Below, piece by piece: positions 24,479 through 33,218 of a stretch of 64,000 bases of DNA (positions within the stretch are counted from its first letter, which is position 1; each line of letters opens with the position of its first letter). The DNA is taken from assembly GCF_014490785.1 (NCBI RefSeq), contig NZ_CP051488.1:3844001-3908000 (forward strand), in the 5' to 3' direction. The notes below the pieces were generated by a model, which saw only the letters and a program-made list of their open reading frames with translations, was not told the DNA's origin and searched no databases. The position numbers and the translations under genes are program-made. Source of the DNA: Kosakonia sp. SMBL-WEM22. GTDB lineage: Bacteria > Pseudomonadota > Gammaproteobacteria > Enterobacterales > Enterobacteriaceae.

Positions 24479-25699
24479 ATGTTAACCGCCATGCTCGCCG
24501 CCTTTGTAGGCGGCATTATTCTCAACTTTATGCCCTGCGTATTTCCGATTATCTCACTGAAAGCGCTCGGCCTGCTGCGCCATACCGGGGATCTCAGGCA
24601 AACCCGCCGCGAAGGGCTGGGATTTTTGCTCGGTACGGTGGCGACCATGCTGATCCTCGCCGGGATCCTGCTTGCGCTGCGCGCCGGCGGCAGCGCCGTG
24701 GGCTGGGGTTTTCAGTTGCAATCGCCACTGGTTATCGCCGCGCTGGCGCTGATTGTGCTGGCGGCAGCGCTCAACCTGCTCGGCGTGTTTGAAGTGGGCC
24801 TCTCCGTGCAGCGGGCCGGGGAGATCCGCGTTGAACGCGGGGCGTTTATCCGTGCGGCGCTGACCGGCGCACTCTCTATTATTGTCGCCACGCCCTGCGC
24901 TGCGCCGTTTATGGCAGGGGCAATTGGCTATGCGCTGGTGCAGCCCCCCGCCGTCGCGCTGGCAATCTTCTTCGCCCTTGCGCTCGGCTTTGCCGCACCG
25001 TTTAGCCTGATTTCGCTCTTCCCCGCCCTCGGTAAATGGCTGCCGCGCCCCGGCGCGTGGATGAATACCCTGAAACGCGGGCTGGCCTTTCCGATGTTTG
25101 GCGCATTTGGCTGGCTGGTGTGGGTGCTGGCGCAGCAGGCAGGCAACACGGCGCTGGCAGCAATCATTGCCGCCTCGGTGGTGATGAGCTTCGCCGCCTG
25201 GCTCTATGGCATGGCGCAGCAGCGCCGCTTCGCCGGACGTGGTCATAAAGGGTTGTTCGCTGCTACCGCACTGCTGATAGTCGCCGCTATCGCGCCTCTA
25301 CCAACGGTAGTGAACAACGGCGCGATGCTCGCCTCTTCGCAGGTTGAGGAGACCAGCTGGTCGCCGCAAAAAGTGGCGGAGAATCGCGGGCACGGAAAAG
25401 CGATCTTCGTTAACTTCACCGCCTCCTGGTGCATTACTTGCCAGGTGAATGAGAAGACCTCGCTCTCAACTCAGGCGGTTAAAACGGCGCTGGCGAAGAG
25501 TGGCACGCTCTATATGGTGGCGGACTCGACGAAATTTAACGCCGATATTGATGATGCGCTCAACGAGCTCGGCCAGGGTAGCCTGCCACTCTATGTTGTC
25601 TACCCGGCGGATGGCGGCGCGCCGACTATTCTGCCGCAGGTCTTAACCCCCGCGATTGTGGTCAATGCCCTGAACGCAGCGAGTGGCAAAAAAACCTAA
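24479..25699 (+). CDS. DsbD-like thiol-disulfide electron transporter lacking the N-terminal domain
   Basis: A membrane protein of 406 residues equivalent to the beta and gamma domains of DsbD. It has about eight membrane helices with the paired redox cysteines Cys20 (NFMPCVFP) and Cys140 (ATPCAAPF). A C-terminal periplasmic thioredoxin-like domain (about 290-405) carries Cys318-Ile-Thr-Cys321 in FTASWCITCQ. The N-terminal alpha domain that delivers electrons to DsbC in E. coli is absent, so the partner should be another protein. The adjacent periplasmic peroxiredoxin is the obvious candidate. CcdA/ScsB/DsbD-family transporters that reduce envelope peroxiredoxins are known in other bacteria. 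The gene starts 28 bp after the peroxiredoxin stop. Confidence 0.9.
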   Translation: MLTAMLAAFVGGIILNFMPCVFPIISLKALGLLRHTGDLRQTRREGLGFLLGTVATMLILAGILLALRAGGSAVGWGFQLQSPLVIAALALIVLAAALNLLGVFEVGLSVQRAGEIRVERGAFIRAALTGALSIIVATPCAAPFMAGAIGYALVQPPAVALAIFFALALGFAAPFSLISLFPALGKWLPRPGAWMNTLKRGLAFPMFGAFGWLVWVLAQQAGNTALAAIIAASVVMSFAAWLYGMAQQRRFAGRGHKGLFAATALLIVAAIAPLPTVVNNGAMLASSQVEETSWSPQKVAENRGHGKAIFVNFTASWCITCQVNEKTSLSTQAVKTALAKSGTLYMVADSTKFNADIDDALNELGQGSLPLYVVYPADGGAPTILPQVLTPAIVVNALNAASGKKT

Positions 25700-25704
25700 G
25701 GCGG

Positions 25705-26256
25705 ATGATGGAAAAAGAGGAGGCAGCGCGGGAAGAGTGGCCGCACCTGATGCTTCTGGCGCAGGAAGGTGACAGCCAGGCCTATACCCGCCTGCTCAAA
25801 GCGCTGGTGCCGGTTATCCGCACGCTTGCGCGTAAGCAGGTAGCCGATGACGAGCTGGTCGAGGATGTGATTCAGGATGTGCTGCTGACCCTGCACCGGG
25901 TTCGCCACACCTACGATCCCGCTGCGCCCTTTTTACCGTGGCTGATGGCGATTGCCCATGCCCGCACAGTGGATGCGCTGCGAAAACGCGGCCGTCATCA
26001 ACAGCGTGAAGTCGCGGATGAACTGCTACCGGAGCTGGTTGCCAGCTCACCCACTCTGCACGAGGAGGAGCTGGCGGCGCTGCTCGCCCACCTCCCGGCG
26101 CGCCAACGGGAGGTAATTGAGCATTTTCACCTGCGCGAAATGAGTCTTGCTGAAACCGCGACGCGGCACAATCTGACGGTCTCCGCCGTCAAATCGCTGC
26201 TGCATCGCGCCCTGAATAATCTTCGTCGGTTAGGAGCCCTTCATGGCCGATCATGA
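25705..26256 (+). CDS. ECF-family RNA polymerase sigma factor
   Basis: A 183-residue extracytoplasmic-function sigma factor. Region 2 (about 25-95) includes LVEDVIQDVLLTLHRVRHTYDP and FLPWLMAIAHARTVDALRKR. Region 4 (about 125-180) includes LPARQREVIEHFHLREMSLAETA and VSAVKSLLHRALNNLRR. It starts 6 bp after the DsbD-like gene (ATG ATG) and overlaps the next gene, a polytopic DUF1109/NrsF-like protein, by 14 bp. That pairing is typical of sigma/anti-sigma units. It is unlike RpoE or FecI, the usual enterobacterial ECF factors. Confidence 0.92.
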   Translation: MMEKEEAAREEWPHLMLLAQEGDSQAYTRLLKALVPVIRTLARKQVADDELVEDVIQDVLLTLHRVRHTYDPAAPFLPWLMAIAHARTVDALRKRGRHQQREVADELLPELVASSPTLHEEELAALLAHLPARQREVIEHFHLREMSLAETATRHNLTVSAVKSLLHRALNNLRRLGALHGRS

Positions 26257-26875
26257 GTGGTTAATTGAGAAACTTGGCCGTTCGGCAGAGCCGGTAAAAC
26301 GGCCATGGCCCAGCGGCTGGCGGGTGGCAAGCTGGCTGGCGCTGGCGCTGCCGTGCGGGGTGATAGTCAGCCTGCTGCTAAACCGAACGCCGACCGACTG
26401 GTCGCACGCAGGCGCTGCGTGGGCGATGCTGCAACTGCTGCTCACCTTTGCCACCGGCACACTGGCGATCCGCAACGCCTTTCTGCTCAGTATTGCCGGG
26501 CAGCGCCCGCTCGGCTGGGGCTGGTTTGTGCCGCTGGTCAGCCTCTGGCTGGCAACAACGTTTTTGAATCTGCACCTGCATCGCGCTCCGGCAAGCGGCG
26601 GGATCGAAGGGCCAAACTGCTACCTCTTTATGCTGGCGGTGAGCGTGCCAATGGGGGCAATAGTGGTCGGTTACCTGCGCCGCACCCGCACGCTCTTTCC
26701 CACCCGCAGCCTTGGCGCCGCGGGTGCAGGGGTCGCCTGTATGGCGCTCTCCCTGCTCTCGCTCTGCCACCCGACGCACATTAGCGCGGCGGATCTGCTA
26801 ATGCATATCGCCGCGGTGAGTACCATTGTGCTGCTCACCATTGTGCTCGGTTACCGCTGGGTTTCCCTGCCGTAG
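26243..26875 (+). CDS. NrsF-like (DUF1109) membrane anti-sigma factor
   Basis: A 210-residue inner-membrane protein with about six membrane helices, beginning MADHEWLIEKLGRSAEPV, an N-terminal layout typical of DUF1109 proteins. Caulobacter NrsF, of this family, is an anti-sigma for an ECF factor and depends on two conserved cysteines. Here Cys126 (GPNCYLF) and Cys175 (LSLCHPTH) are in the expected places; Cys38 and Cys166 are also present. I infer that it senses oxidants or metals through these thiols and releases the adjacent sigma factor. The ATG follows AGGAG. Its stop lies 3 bp from the stop of the convergent ABC ATPase gene. Confidence 0.85.
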   Translation: MADHEWLIEKLGRSAEPVKRPWPSGWRVASWLALALPCGVIVSLLLNRTPTDWSHAGAAWAMLQLLLTFATGTLAIRNAFLLSIAGQRPLGWGWFVPLVSLWLATTFLNLHLHRAPASGGIEGPNCYLFMLAVSVPMGAIVVGYLRRTRTLFPTRSLGAAGAGVACMALSLLSLCHPTHISAADLLMHIAAVSTIVLLTIVLGYRWVSLP

Positions 26876-26878
26876 CCG

Positions 26879-27949
26879 TCACTTTTTCGGGAAGATCCAC
26901 AGCTGATCGGCAGGCAGCACTACGCGGTAGTTTTGCGCTCCCCGCGGCTGCGTGCCATAGACGCGCACCACATAATCATCGACCGGCGTGCGGAAGAGGT
27001 ACTCCCAGCGGTCGCCAAGATACATGCTGGTGAGCATCGGCAGATCCAGCGAGTTGTCCTGCGGCGTCTCGGTTAGCCGCAGGCTCTCCACGCGGATCAC
27101 CGCCGTCGCTTCCTGCCCGACGCTCACGCCCGGACCGGCCACGCCCCACAGCGCCCACTGCGCGCCTTCAATGCGGGCCCGCCCATTGGAGAGTTCCGTC
27201 ACCTTGCCATGCAGGCGGTTGTTGCTGCCCATAAACTCGGCGGTAAAGAGTGTGGAAGGCTTGCTGTACATCTCCTGCGGCGTGCCCTGCTGCTCAATCA
27301 CCCCATTGTTGAGCAGCAGAATGCGATCGGAAATCGCCATCGCCTCATTCTGATCGTGGGTCACCATCAGCGCCGACAGCCCGAGCTTGACGATCAACTC
27401 GCGAAGGAAGACGCGTGCCTCTTCGCGCAGCTTGGCGTCGAGGTTGGAGAGCGGTTCATCAAGCAGGATCACCGGCGGGTTATAGACCAGCGCGCGGCCA
27501 ATGGCGACACGCTGCTGCTGGCCGCCCGAAAGCTGGTGCGGGTGGCGCTGGCCGAGCGCGCCGAGGCCAAGCTGATCGAGCACGCTCTGCACCCGCTGGC
27601 TAATCTCTTGAGTGGAGATTTTGCGCAGTTTTAGCGGGTAGGCGACATTCTCAAACACGGTTTTGTGCGGCCACAGGGCGTAGGACTGGAACACCAGCCC
27701 GAGGTTACGCTCCTCCGCCGGCACTTCGCTGCGCGGTGTGCCGTCGTAAACCACATTTTTGCCAATGGTGATGCGCCCCTGAGTGGGCTTCTCCAGCCCG
27801 GCGACGGCGCGCAGCAGCGTGGTTTTTCCGCTGCCGGAAGGGCCAAGCAGGGAGACCACTTCGCCACGTTTGAGATCCATCGACACGCCCTTTAACACCG
27901 GGTTGTCGCCGTAGGTCAGGTGTAAGTTCTCTACCGTTAGCTCAATCAT
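26879..27949 (-). CDS. ABC importer ATPase (FbpC/AfuC/PotA type)
   Basis: A 356-residue ATP-binding subunit with Walker A GPSGSGKTT, signature LSGGQQQRV, Walker B VILLDEPLSNLD and the switch histidine in MVTHDQ. A C-terminal TOBE-type regulatory domain occupies about 240-350. It powers uptake with the two-domain permease encoded just upstream, which it overlaps by 8 bp. The family covers iron(III), spermidine and phosphorylated-sugar importers, so the substrate cannot be fixed from this subunit. Confidence 0.93.
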   Translation of the reverse strand: MIELTVENLHLTYGDNPVLKGVSMDLKRGEVVSLLGPSGSGKTTLLRAVAGLEKPTQGRITIGKNVVYDGTPRSEVPAEERNLGLVFQSYALWPHKTVFENVAYPLKLRKISTQEISQRVQSVLDQLGLGALGQRHPHQLSGGQQQRVAIGRALVYNPPVILLDEPLSNLDAKLREEARVFLRELIVKLGLSALMVTHDQNEAMAISDRILLLNNGVIEQQGTPQEMYSKPSTLFTAEFMGSNNRLHGKVTELSNGRARIEGAQWALWGVAGPGVSVGQEATAVIRVESLRLTETPQDNSLDLPMLTSMYLGDRWEYLFRTPVDDYVVRVYGTQPRGAQNYRVVLPADQLWIFPKK

Positions 27950-29711
27950 GTAATTTCACTCCAAAACGCAGGGCCACACCAAGACCGATGACCACCAGCA
28001 AAATATTGATAAACGAGAGGGCCGCGACAATATCAATAGCGCCCGCCGCCCACAGCGACACCAGCATCGAGCCGATGGTTTCCGTGCCGGGCGAGAGCAG
28101 ATACACCCCGGTGGAGTATTCGCGCTCAAAGATCAAAAACATCAGCAGCCAGGAGCCGATCAGGCCATAGCGCGACAGCGGCACCGTCACATGGCGAGTC
28201 ACCTGCCCCGGTGTTGCGCCAGTGCTGCGCGCCGCCTCTTCCAGCTCCGGCCCGACTTGTAGCAGCGTTGAAGAGATAAGGCGCAGGCCATAAGCCATCC
28301 ACACTACGGTGTAGGCCAGCCAGACGCTGAAGATGGTGTTGCGCAGCGAGCGCAGCCAGACAATCAGGTTATCGCGCAGCCACTCCGAGACCGGCAGCCC
28401 GGACAGCCAGCCGTTTTTCAGGGATTGATCGAGCCACATTGGTAAGAAGAGGAAGACCCATAAAAAGGCCAGACCGGCGAGCAGCCCCGGCACCGCGCGC
28501 GGAACCAGCACGCTGTAGTCGAGGAACCGGGTGACATTATCCTGCTTACGGTGCATGGCGATGCCGACAAACAGATAGCAGATCACCGCCAGCGCGCCGC
28601 CGAAAACGCCAATCGCCATCGAGTTAACGATCGCGCGCAGCAAGTTCGGCTGCTGCCAGATATTACGGAAGGTCTCCAGCGAGACGTTATCCCACAGCGG
28701 AACGCCAACTCCCCAATGGGAGATAAAGGCGCGCAGCACCACGCCGAGCAGCGGCACGCCGATAGTGACCGTCAGCCACGCCACCACCACCGCACCGGCT
28801 ACCCAGCGCCATTTGCCCAGCGGCAGCGCGCGCGCCTGCGACGCTTTGCCTTTCATGGTGACAAAGCGGTTCGCGGTGCGCATTAAGCGGCGTTGCAGCA
28901 TCACCAGCGGAATGGTGATGCAGATCAGCACCACCGCCACGGCGGCCATCAGGTGATAAGAAGGCGTGCCGAGCTTGTTGGTCAATTTATAGAGATAGGT
29001 CGCCAGCACCATGTTGCCTTCGGGATCGCCGAGTACCAGCATCAGGCCGAACACCTCCAGCCCGAGGAAAAAGAGCAGTACGCAGGCGTAAAGAATCGAC
29101 GGGCGCACCATCGGCAGGCTGACGGAGGTCATCACCTGTAAAGGCGACGCGCCCACCGTGCGCGCGGCCTCCTCGACATCAGAGCCGACGCTGCGCAGCG
29201 CCGACGAGATATAGAGATAAGCATGCGGGACGTGCGTCAGCCCGGCGATAACCACAATGCTGAACATCGAGTAGATGTTCCACGGCACAAACCCCAGCAG
29301 CTGCTGCGCCCACTGTGACAAAAAGCCCACCGGCCCGGCAGAGACGACATAGCCAAAGCCAAGCACCATTGGCGAGACGAAAATGGGCACCAGGATCAGC
29401 GGCTCAATAAAGCGCCGCCCCGGCAGGTCGGTACGCACCATCAAGAAGGCGAGAATGCCACCGAGCGGAATGGCAATAAACACCAGCCCGAAGGCGAGAA
29501 TAAAGCCGGACTTTAAGGCGAGGTAAAAATCGGGGTCGGTGAAGATAAAGGCGAAGGATTCGAGGCTCAGCTCCTTACTGCGGGAGAAGAAAGGCGCTGA
29601 AAGAAAACTCTGTACGACGATAAATAATAACGGAACGTAGATCACCAGGGCGGTAATCAGGACCGTTACGCCGCGCGGTAGCCCTTGCCATTTTCTGCGC
29701 ACGATATTCAT
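27942..29711 (-). CDS. ABC importer permease with two fused membrane domains
   Basis: A 589-residue inner-membrane permease with about 12 helices in two homologous halves. Each half carries the EAA-type loop that docks the ATPase: EEAARTVGASPLQVMTSVSLP (19 of these residues are conserved in type) in the first half and EEAARSTGATPGQVTRHVTVP in the second. Fused permeases of this layout belong to the FbpB/AfuB group. It lies 73 bp after the binding-protein gene. Confidence 0.92.
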   Translation of the reverse strand: MNIVRRKWQGLPRGVTVLITALVIYVPLLFIVVQSFLSAPFFSRSKELSLESFAFIFTDPDFYLALKSGFILAFGLVFIAIPLGGILAFLMVRTDLPGRRFIEPLILVPIFVSPMVLGFGYVVSAGPVGFLSQWAQQLLGFVPWNIYSMFSIVVIAGLTHVPHAYLYISSALRSVGSDVEEAARTVGASPLQVMTSVSLPMVRPSILYACVLLFFLGLEVFGLMLVLGDPEGNMVLATYLYKLTNKLGTPSYHLMAAVAVVLICITIPLVMLQRRLMRTANRFVTMKGKASQARALPLGKWRWVAGAVVVAWLTVTIGVPLLGVVLRAFISHWGVGVPLWDNVSLETFRNIWQQPNLLRAIVNSMAIGVFGGALAVICYLFVGIAMHRKQDNVTRFLDYSVLVPRAVPGLLAGLAFLWVFLFLPMWLDQSLKNGWLSGLPVSEWLRDNLIVWLRSLRNTIFSVWLAYTVVWMAYGLRLISSTLLQVGPELEEAARSTGATPGQVTRHVTVPLSRYGLIGSWLLMFLIFEREYSTGVYLLSPGTETIGSMLVSLWAAGAIDIVAALSFINILLVVIGLGVALRFGVKLHD

Positions 29712-29784
29712 AGAAAATCCCTGTGGTCAGAAGATGTGAGAGAGGGTTGTGTGCGGACAGCGCCACACACAACCGGCAACGCCT

Positions 29785-30873
29785 CTATTTCCCGGCGGCG
29801 GTGCGCCACTGTTTAATAAATTCGAGACGCTTTTTCGGCTCCAGGTACTCAAGCAGCGACTCATCAACCGGGATCGGTTTCAGCGCGTCGCCGAGCAGTT
29901 TGGTCATGCCGTCGATATCGTTGCTGCCTTCAATATCGTTACGCAGGGAGGGGATATCTGCCTGGCTTGCCAGAATGCTCTGCCCTTTCTCGGAAAGCAC
30001 ATAGTCAAACCACAACTTCGCCGCGTTGCTGTGCTCCGCTTCGGCGCTGATAAAGGAGACGCGTGACAGCACCAGCACGTAATCTTTCGGGTAGGAGACG
30101 CCTAACGATTTATCCGCTTTCGCGCGCGCTTCGGCATAGGAGCCGAGGATGTTGTAGCCGACCAGGTTTTCACCGGAGGAGACGCGCTCCATCATGGTGC
30201 CGGTGGAGGATTGCACCGTCAGGCCGCCTTTGGCGATATCCGCAAGGTGGGTGAAATACTCTTTATCGTGTTTGCTGTCTTCAACGGCGAGCATAAAACC
30301 GAGCCCCGATTTTTCGATATCGTAGGTGGTCACTTTGCTCTTGAACTTATCGGTCTGGCTGGCAATCAGCTTCGCCAGCGCAGTGTGGGAATCCGGGACA
30401 TCACCCTGCGGGATCAGGCGTTTGTTGTAGATAAAGACCACCGGCTCGTAGGTGGTGCCATAGGCTTTGTTTTTCCAGACCGCCCATTTCGGCAGTTTGC
30501 TCTGTTCAGGGGAGGCATACTCATCGGCGTACTCCGTTGCCAGCTTCAGCGCGGTATCCATCGACGAACTCCAGACCACATCGCCGCTGCCGCCGCCGGA
30601 AGCCTGCTCGCTAAGATAACGGTTATACAGCTCGGTGCTGTTCATATCGTTATATTCAACTTTGATACCGGGATATTGCGCTTCAAACCCTTTGATCAGC
30701 GGGCCAGCGGCTTTGGTGTCGGTCGTTGAGTAGACCACCACTTTGCCCTCTTTGGTGCCGGCATCGACGATTTTCTGATAATCCGCCGGGTAGCCTGCAG
30801 GGACAGCTGCGAGAGCGGCAGAGGAAAAGAGAGCCGCTACTACGCCCGCCAGTACGCTTTTTTTCATCTCCAT
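29785..30873 (-). CDS. ABC importer periplasmic binding protein (AfuA/FbpA type)
   Basis: A 362-residue secreted solute-binding protein with a signal peptide ending near SAALA. Mature sequence features such as EGKVVVYSTTDTKAAGPL and FEAQYPGIKVEYND are those of the iron(III)/AfuA family. Some members bind ferric iron; AfuA of pasteurellae and enterobacteria binds sugar phosphates. I cannot choose between these from the sequence. The ATG at 30873 lies six bases after AGGGG. First gene of a three-gene operon on the minus strand. Confidence 0.9.
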   Translation of the reverse strand: MEMKKSVLAGVVAALFSSAALAAVPAGYPADYQKIVDAGTKEGKVVVYSTTDTKAAGPLIKGFEAQYPGIKVEYNDMNSTELYNRYLSEQASGGGSGDVVWSSSMDTALKLATEYADEYASPEQSKLPKWAVWKNKAYGTTYEPVVFIYNKRLIPQGDVPDSHTALAKLIASQTDKFKSKVTTYDIEKSGLGFMLAVEDSKHDKEYFTHLADIAKGGLTVQSSTGTMMERVSSGENLVGYNILGSYAEARAKADKSLGVSYPKDYVLVLSRVSFISAEAEHSNAAKLWFDYVLSEKGQSILASQADIPSLRNDIEGSNDIDGMTKLLGDALKPIPVDESLLEYLEPKKRLEFIKQWRTAAGK

Positions 30874-31103
30874 GAACAACCCCTATTTATCATTTTGTAA
30901 ACACAAATTTAACATATAGCGCCTTAACCCCCTGATGCAACGCAATGGGGTCTTTTTTGCGGGTTTTGTGACATTGACGCGATTTAAGCCGATAACGCCG
31001 TTATTTTACCGACAGTTAGCGACATTTTATTCAGAACGGCGTTTTGCTCAGGATGAAAAATGGCGGGCCACAGAGCCAAAAGTTGTTTACGCTTTTTAAC
31101 AAA

Positions 31104-31493
31104 TTACTCGCCGAGGATAAGGGGGCGATCGTTCGGATAGAGGGCGATGCGCTGCGGATTTTGCGGATCATATTTCAGCGCCACGCTGTTTCCAGGCGCG
31201 TAACGCGCAAAGCCATCCATATCTAGCGGCCTCTCCAGAGTCGCCCGGACTTCAACACCTTGCTGGGTAGTGAATGCGAAGGTCAGCTGATAAACCGGCA
31301 TTTCGCCATCAATAAGATCGGTTTTGCGGCGATGAATGATATCCGCATTCACGCCAATGCCCGTTTTGCGCACCGCAGACTCCATCCGGTACTGGCGAAT
31401 GCCGGGCATGACCATTGACCAGGCTAAGCGAAGCATACCGATAGCCATACAGAAGAAAAAAAGATAGGCCAGATAGATCCAGTCAAACGACAT
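31104..31493 (-). CDS. Small membrane-anchored protein of unknown function, paralogue A
   Basis: 129 residues: one N-terminal membrane helix (about 5-27), then a soluble beta-rich domain. The C-terminal signature APGNSVALKYDPQNPQRIAL resembles the DUF3592-type YDPxNP ending. It is a clear tandem paralogue of the next gene upstream, with the same length and the shared segments KTGIGVNADII, PVYQLTFAFTT and DRPLILG. I do not recognise a function. Confidence 0.8.
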   Translation of the reverse strand: MSFDWIYLAYLFFFCMAIGMLRLAWSMVMPGIRQYRMESAVRKTGIGVNADIIHRRKTDLIDGEMPVYQLTFAFTTQQGVEVRATLERPLDMDGFARYAPGNSVALKYDPQNPQRIALYPNDRPLILGE

Positions 31494-31534
31494 GCTCTTT
31501 TCTCAACTTCTATCGCCAGAGGCGTTACTGTTTT

Positions 31535-31924
31535 TTAATCACCTAAAATCAGTGGCCTGTCCTTATCATCCATCGCAATGCGCTTTGGATTTTTCGGATC
31601 GTATTTCAGTGTCGCGCCGTTGCCCGGGGCGTAACGCATAACGCCTTCGGCATCAAGCGAACGCCGTAAAGTGGACTCAACTTCAACACCTTCAAGGGTT
31701 GTAAATTTGAACGTCAATCGATAAACGGGAATATTGGCATCAAATAATCCTGTCCGGCTGCGGGCGATGATATCAGCATTCACCGCAATACCCGTTTTCC
31801 AGACTTTGGCCTCAACAATCATCTGGCGAATATAGGAGCCAAAGGAGGCGTAAATATCTTTCAGTACAAATACCATAAACAGAAAAGAGAAGAGAAAGAT
31901 CAGATATATCCAATGAAATTCCAT
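31535..31924 (-). CDS. Small membrane-anchored protein of unknown function, paralogue B
   Basis: 129 residues from the ATG at 31924, which lies eight bases after GAGGAG; an upstream start eight codons away has no such site. One N-terminal membrane helix is followed by the same soluble domain as paralogue A (KTGIAVNADII, PVYRLTFKFTT, KYDPKNPKRIA, DRPLILGD). The two genes lie 41 bp apart and are probably cotranscribed. The last residues are nearly identical between paralogues while the membrane helices differ. Function unknown. Confidence 0.82.
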   Translation of the reverse strand: MEFHWIYLIFLFSFLFMVFVLKDIYASFGSYIRQMIVEAKVWKTGIAVNADIIARSRTGLFDANIPVYRLTFKFTTLEGVEVESTLRRSLDAEGVMRYAPGNGATLKYDPKNPKRIAMDDKDRPLILGD

Positions 31925-32080
31925 ATAACTTCTCCTCGTAAACAGCATTTATCAAAGCCGCAGAAACCTGCAAACGGGCTGAGGTTAATCATAAACGATA
32001 TCAGCCGGAATCCCGTCAAATTCCTTTTCTCCCCTTTCTTGACTTGATCACGTAATAAAACGTCCATCATAGTTGAACAG

Positions 32081-32094
32081 CTAAACCGGTTTAG
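32081..32094. promoter_or_regulatory. ScrR operator upstream of scrK
   Basis: The palindrome CTAAACCGGTTTAG, 37 bp before the scrK start. The identical 14-mer occurs twice more before scrY. It has the form of a LacI-family operator with a central CG and fits ScrR. Confidence 0.85.
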
Positions 32095-32130
32095 TTAATG
32101 TTTAGCGATACTCATTATCGGGAGAAAAGT

Positions 32131-33057
32131 ATGTCAGCTCGAGTCTGGTGTCTGGGTGACGCCGTGGTGGATCTGTTACCGCAAGGCGACGCCTGCCTGA
32201 TGCAGTGCCCCGGCGGCGCACCGGCCAATGTGGCGGTCGGCATTGCGCGCCTGCAGGGCAATAGCGGTTTTATTGGTCGCGTCGGCGACGATCCCTTCGG
32301 TCACTTTATGCGCCAGACGCTGGCGAAAGAGCAGGTCGACACCGCCTGGATGCGCGCCGATGCGCAGCACCGCACCTCCACCGTAGTAGTGGCGCTGGAT
32401 GAAGAGGGTGAGCGCTCATTTACCTTTATGGTGCGCCCGAGCGCCGACCTGTTCCTCGCTGAAGCGGATCTGCCGCCGTTTGCCCGCGGTGAATGGCTGC
32501 ACTGCTGCTCCATTGCGCTGGCGGCAGAGCCGTCGCGCTCCACCACCTTCAGCGCCATGGAGCGGGTGCGCGGCGCGGGCGGGTTTGTCAGCTTCGACCC
32601 CAATATTCGCCACGATTTATGGGCCGACAGCGCGCAGCTTCGCCACTGCATCGAGCGCGCGCTGGTGCTGGCAGATGTGGTGAAACTCTCGGAAGAGGAG
32701 CTGGCCTTTATCGCCGACGCACCTGCTGAGGAGGTGAGCCTGCCCGAACTGGCTTCGCGTTATGGCATCACCCTGCTGCTGGTCACCCAGGGCAAAGCCG
32801 GGGTGAAAGCCTGCCTGAACGGCAAGTGCTACCACTACCCGACGCTGCCGGTGATAAGCGTCGATACCACCGGCGCGGGCGACGCCTTTGTCGCCGGCCT
32901 GCTGTGGGGGCTGGCGCAGCACGGCCTGCCCGATAGCGAACCGCAGCTGGCCGCGCGGCTGGCGAGCGCGCAGATTTGCGGCGCGCTGGCAACCACCGCT
33001 AAAGGGGCGATGACTGCCCTGCCCTGGCGCCACCAGCTTGAGGAGCAACTCGCCTGA
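32131..33057 (+). CDS. scrK: Fructokinase ScrK
   Basis: ScrK phosphorylates the fructose released when sucrose-6-phosphate is split. It has 308 residues from the ATG at 32131, which follows GGGAG; it matches the known ScrK N-terminus (MSARVWCLGDAVVDLLP). It is a PfkB/ribokinase-fold kinase with the GGAPANVAVG substrate motif and the C-terminal catalytic DTTGAGDAF containing the general base Asp. It is separated from scrY by an operator-bearing region, so scrK and scrYAB have their own promoters under one repressor, as in other enteric scr regulons. Confidence 0.96.
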   Translation: MSARVWCLGDAVVDLLPQGDACLMQCPGGAPANVAVGIARLQGNSGFIGRVGDDPFGHFMRQTLAKEQVDTAWMRADAQHRTSTVVVALDEEGERSFTFMVRPSADLFLAEADLPPFARGEWLHCCSIALAAEPSRSTTFSAMERVRGAGGFVSFDPNIRHDLWADSAQLRHCIERALVLADVVKLSEEELAFIADAPAEEVSLPELASRYGITLLLVTQGKAGVKACLNGKCYHYPTLPVISVDTTGAGDAFVAGLLWGLAQHGLPDSEPQLAARLASAQICGALATTAKGAMTALPWRHQLEEQLA

Positions 33058-33101
33058 CGCCTGCGGGCTTACGTCTCGTTTTGCGAGCCGTCTCACATTC
33101 A

Positions 33102-33175
33102 CTAAACCGGTTTAGCTAATTTCATTGCGTCCTGAAATTATGCGCGATTATGATTCGACACCTAAACCGGTTTAG
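33102..33175. promoter_or_regulatory. Paired ScrR operators upstream of scrY
   Basis: Two copies of CTAAACCGGTTTAG at 33102-33115 and 33162-33175, 60 bp centre to centre. They are identical to each other and to the scrK operator. The spacing is near six helical turns, which would allow co-operative or looped binding of ScrR. Confidence 0.85.
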
Positions 33176-33218
33176 CAAAAATAACTCTGTGATGATGGCT
33201 CTTCCTTAGGGATGCAAA

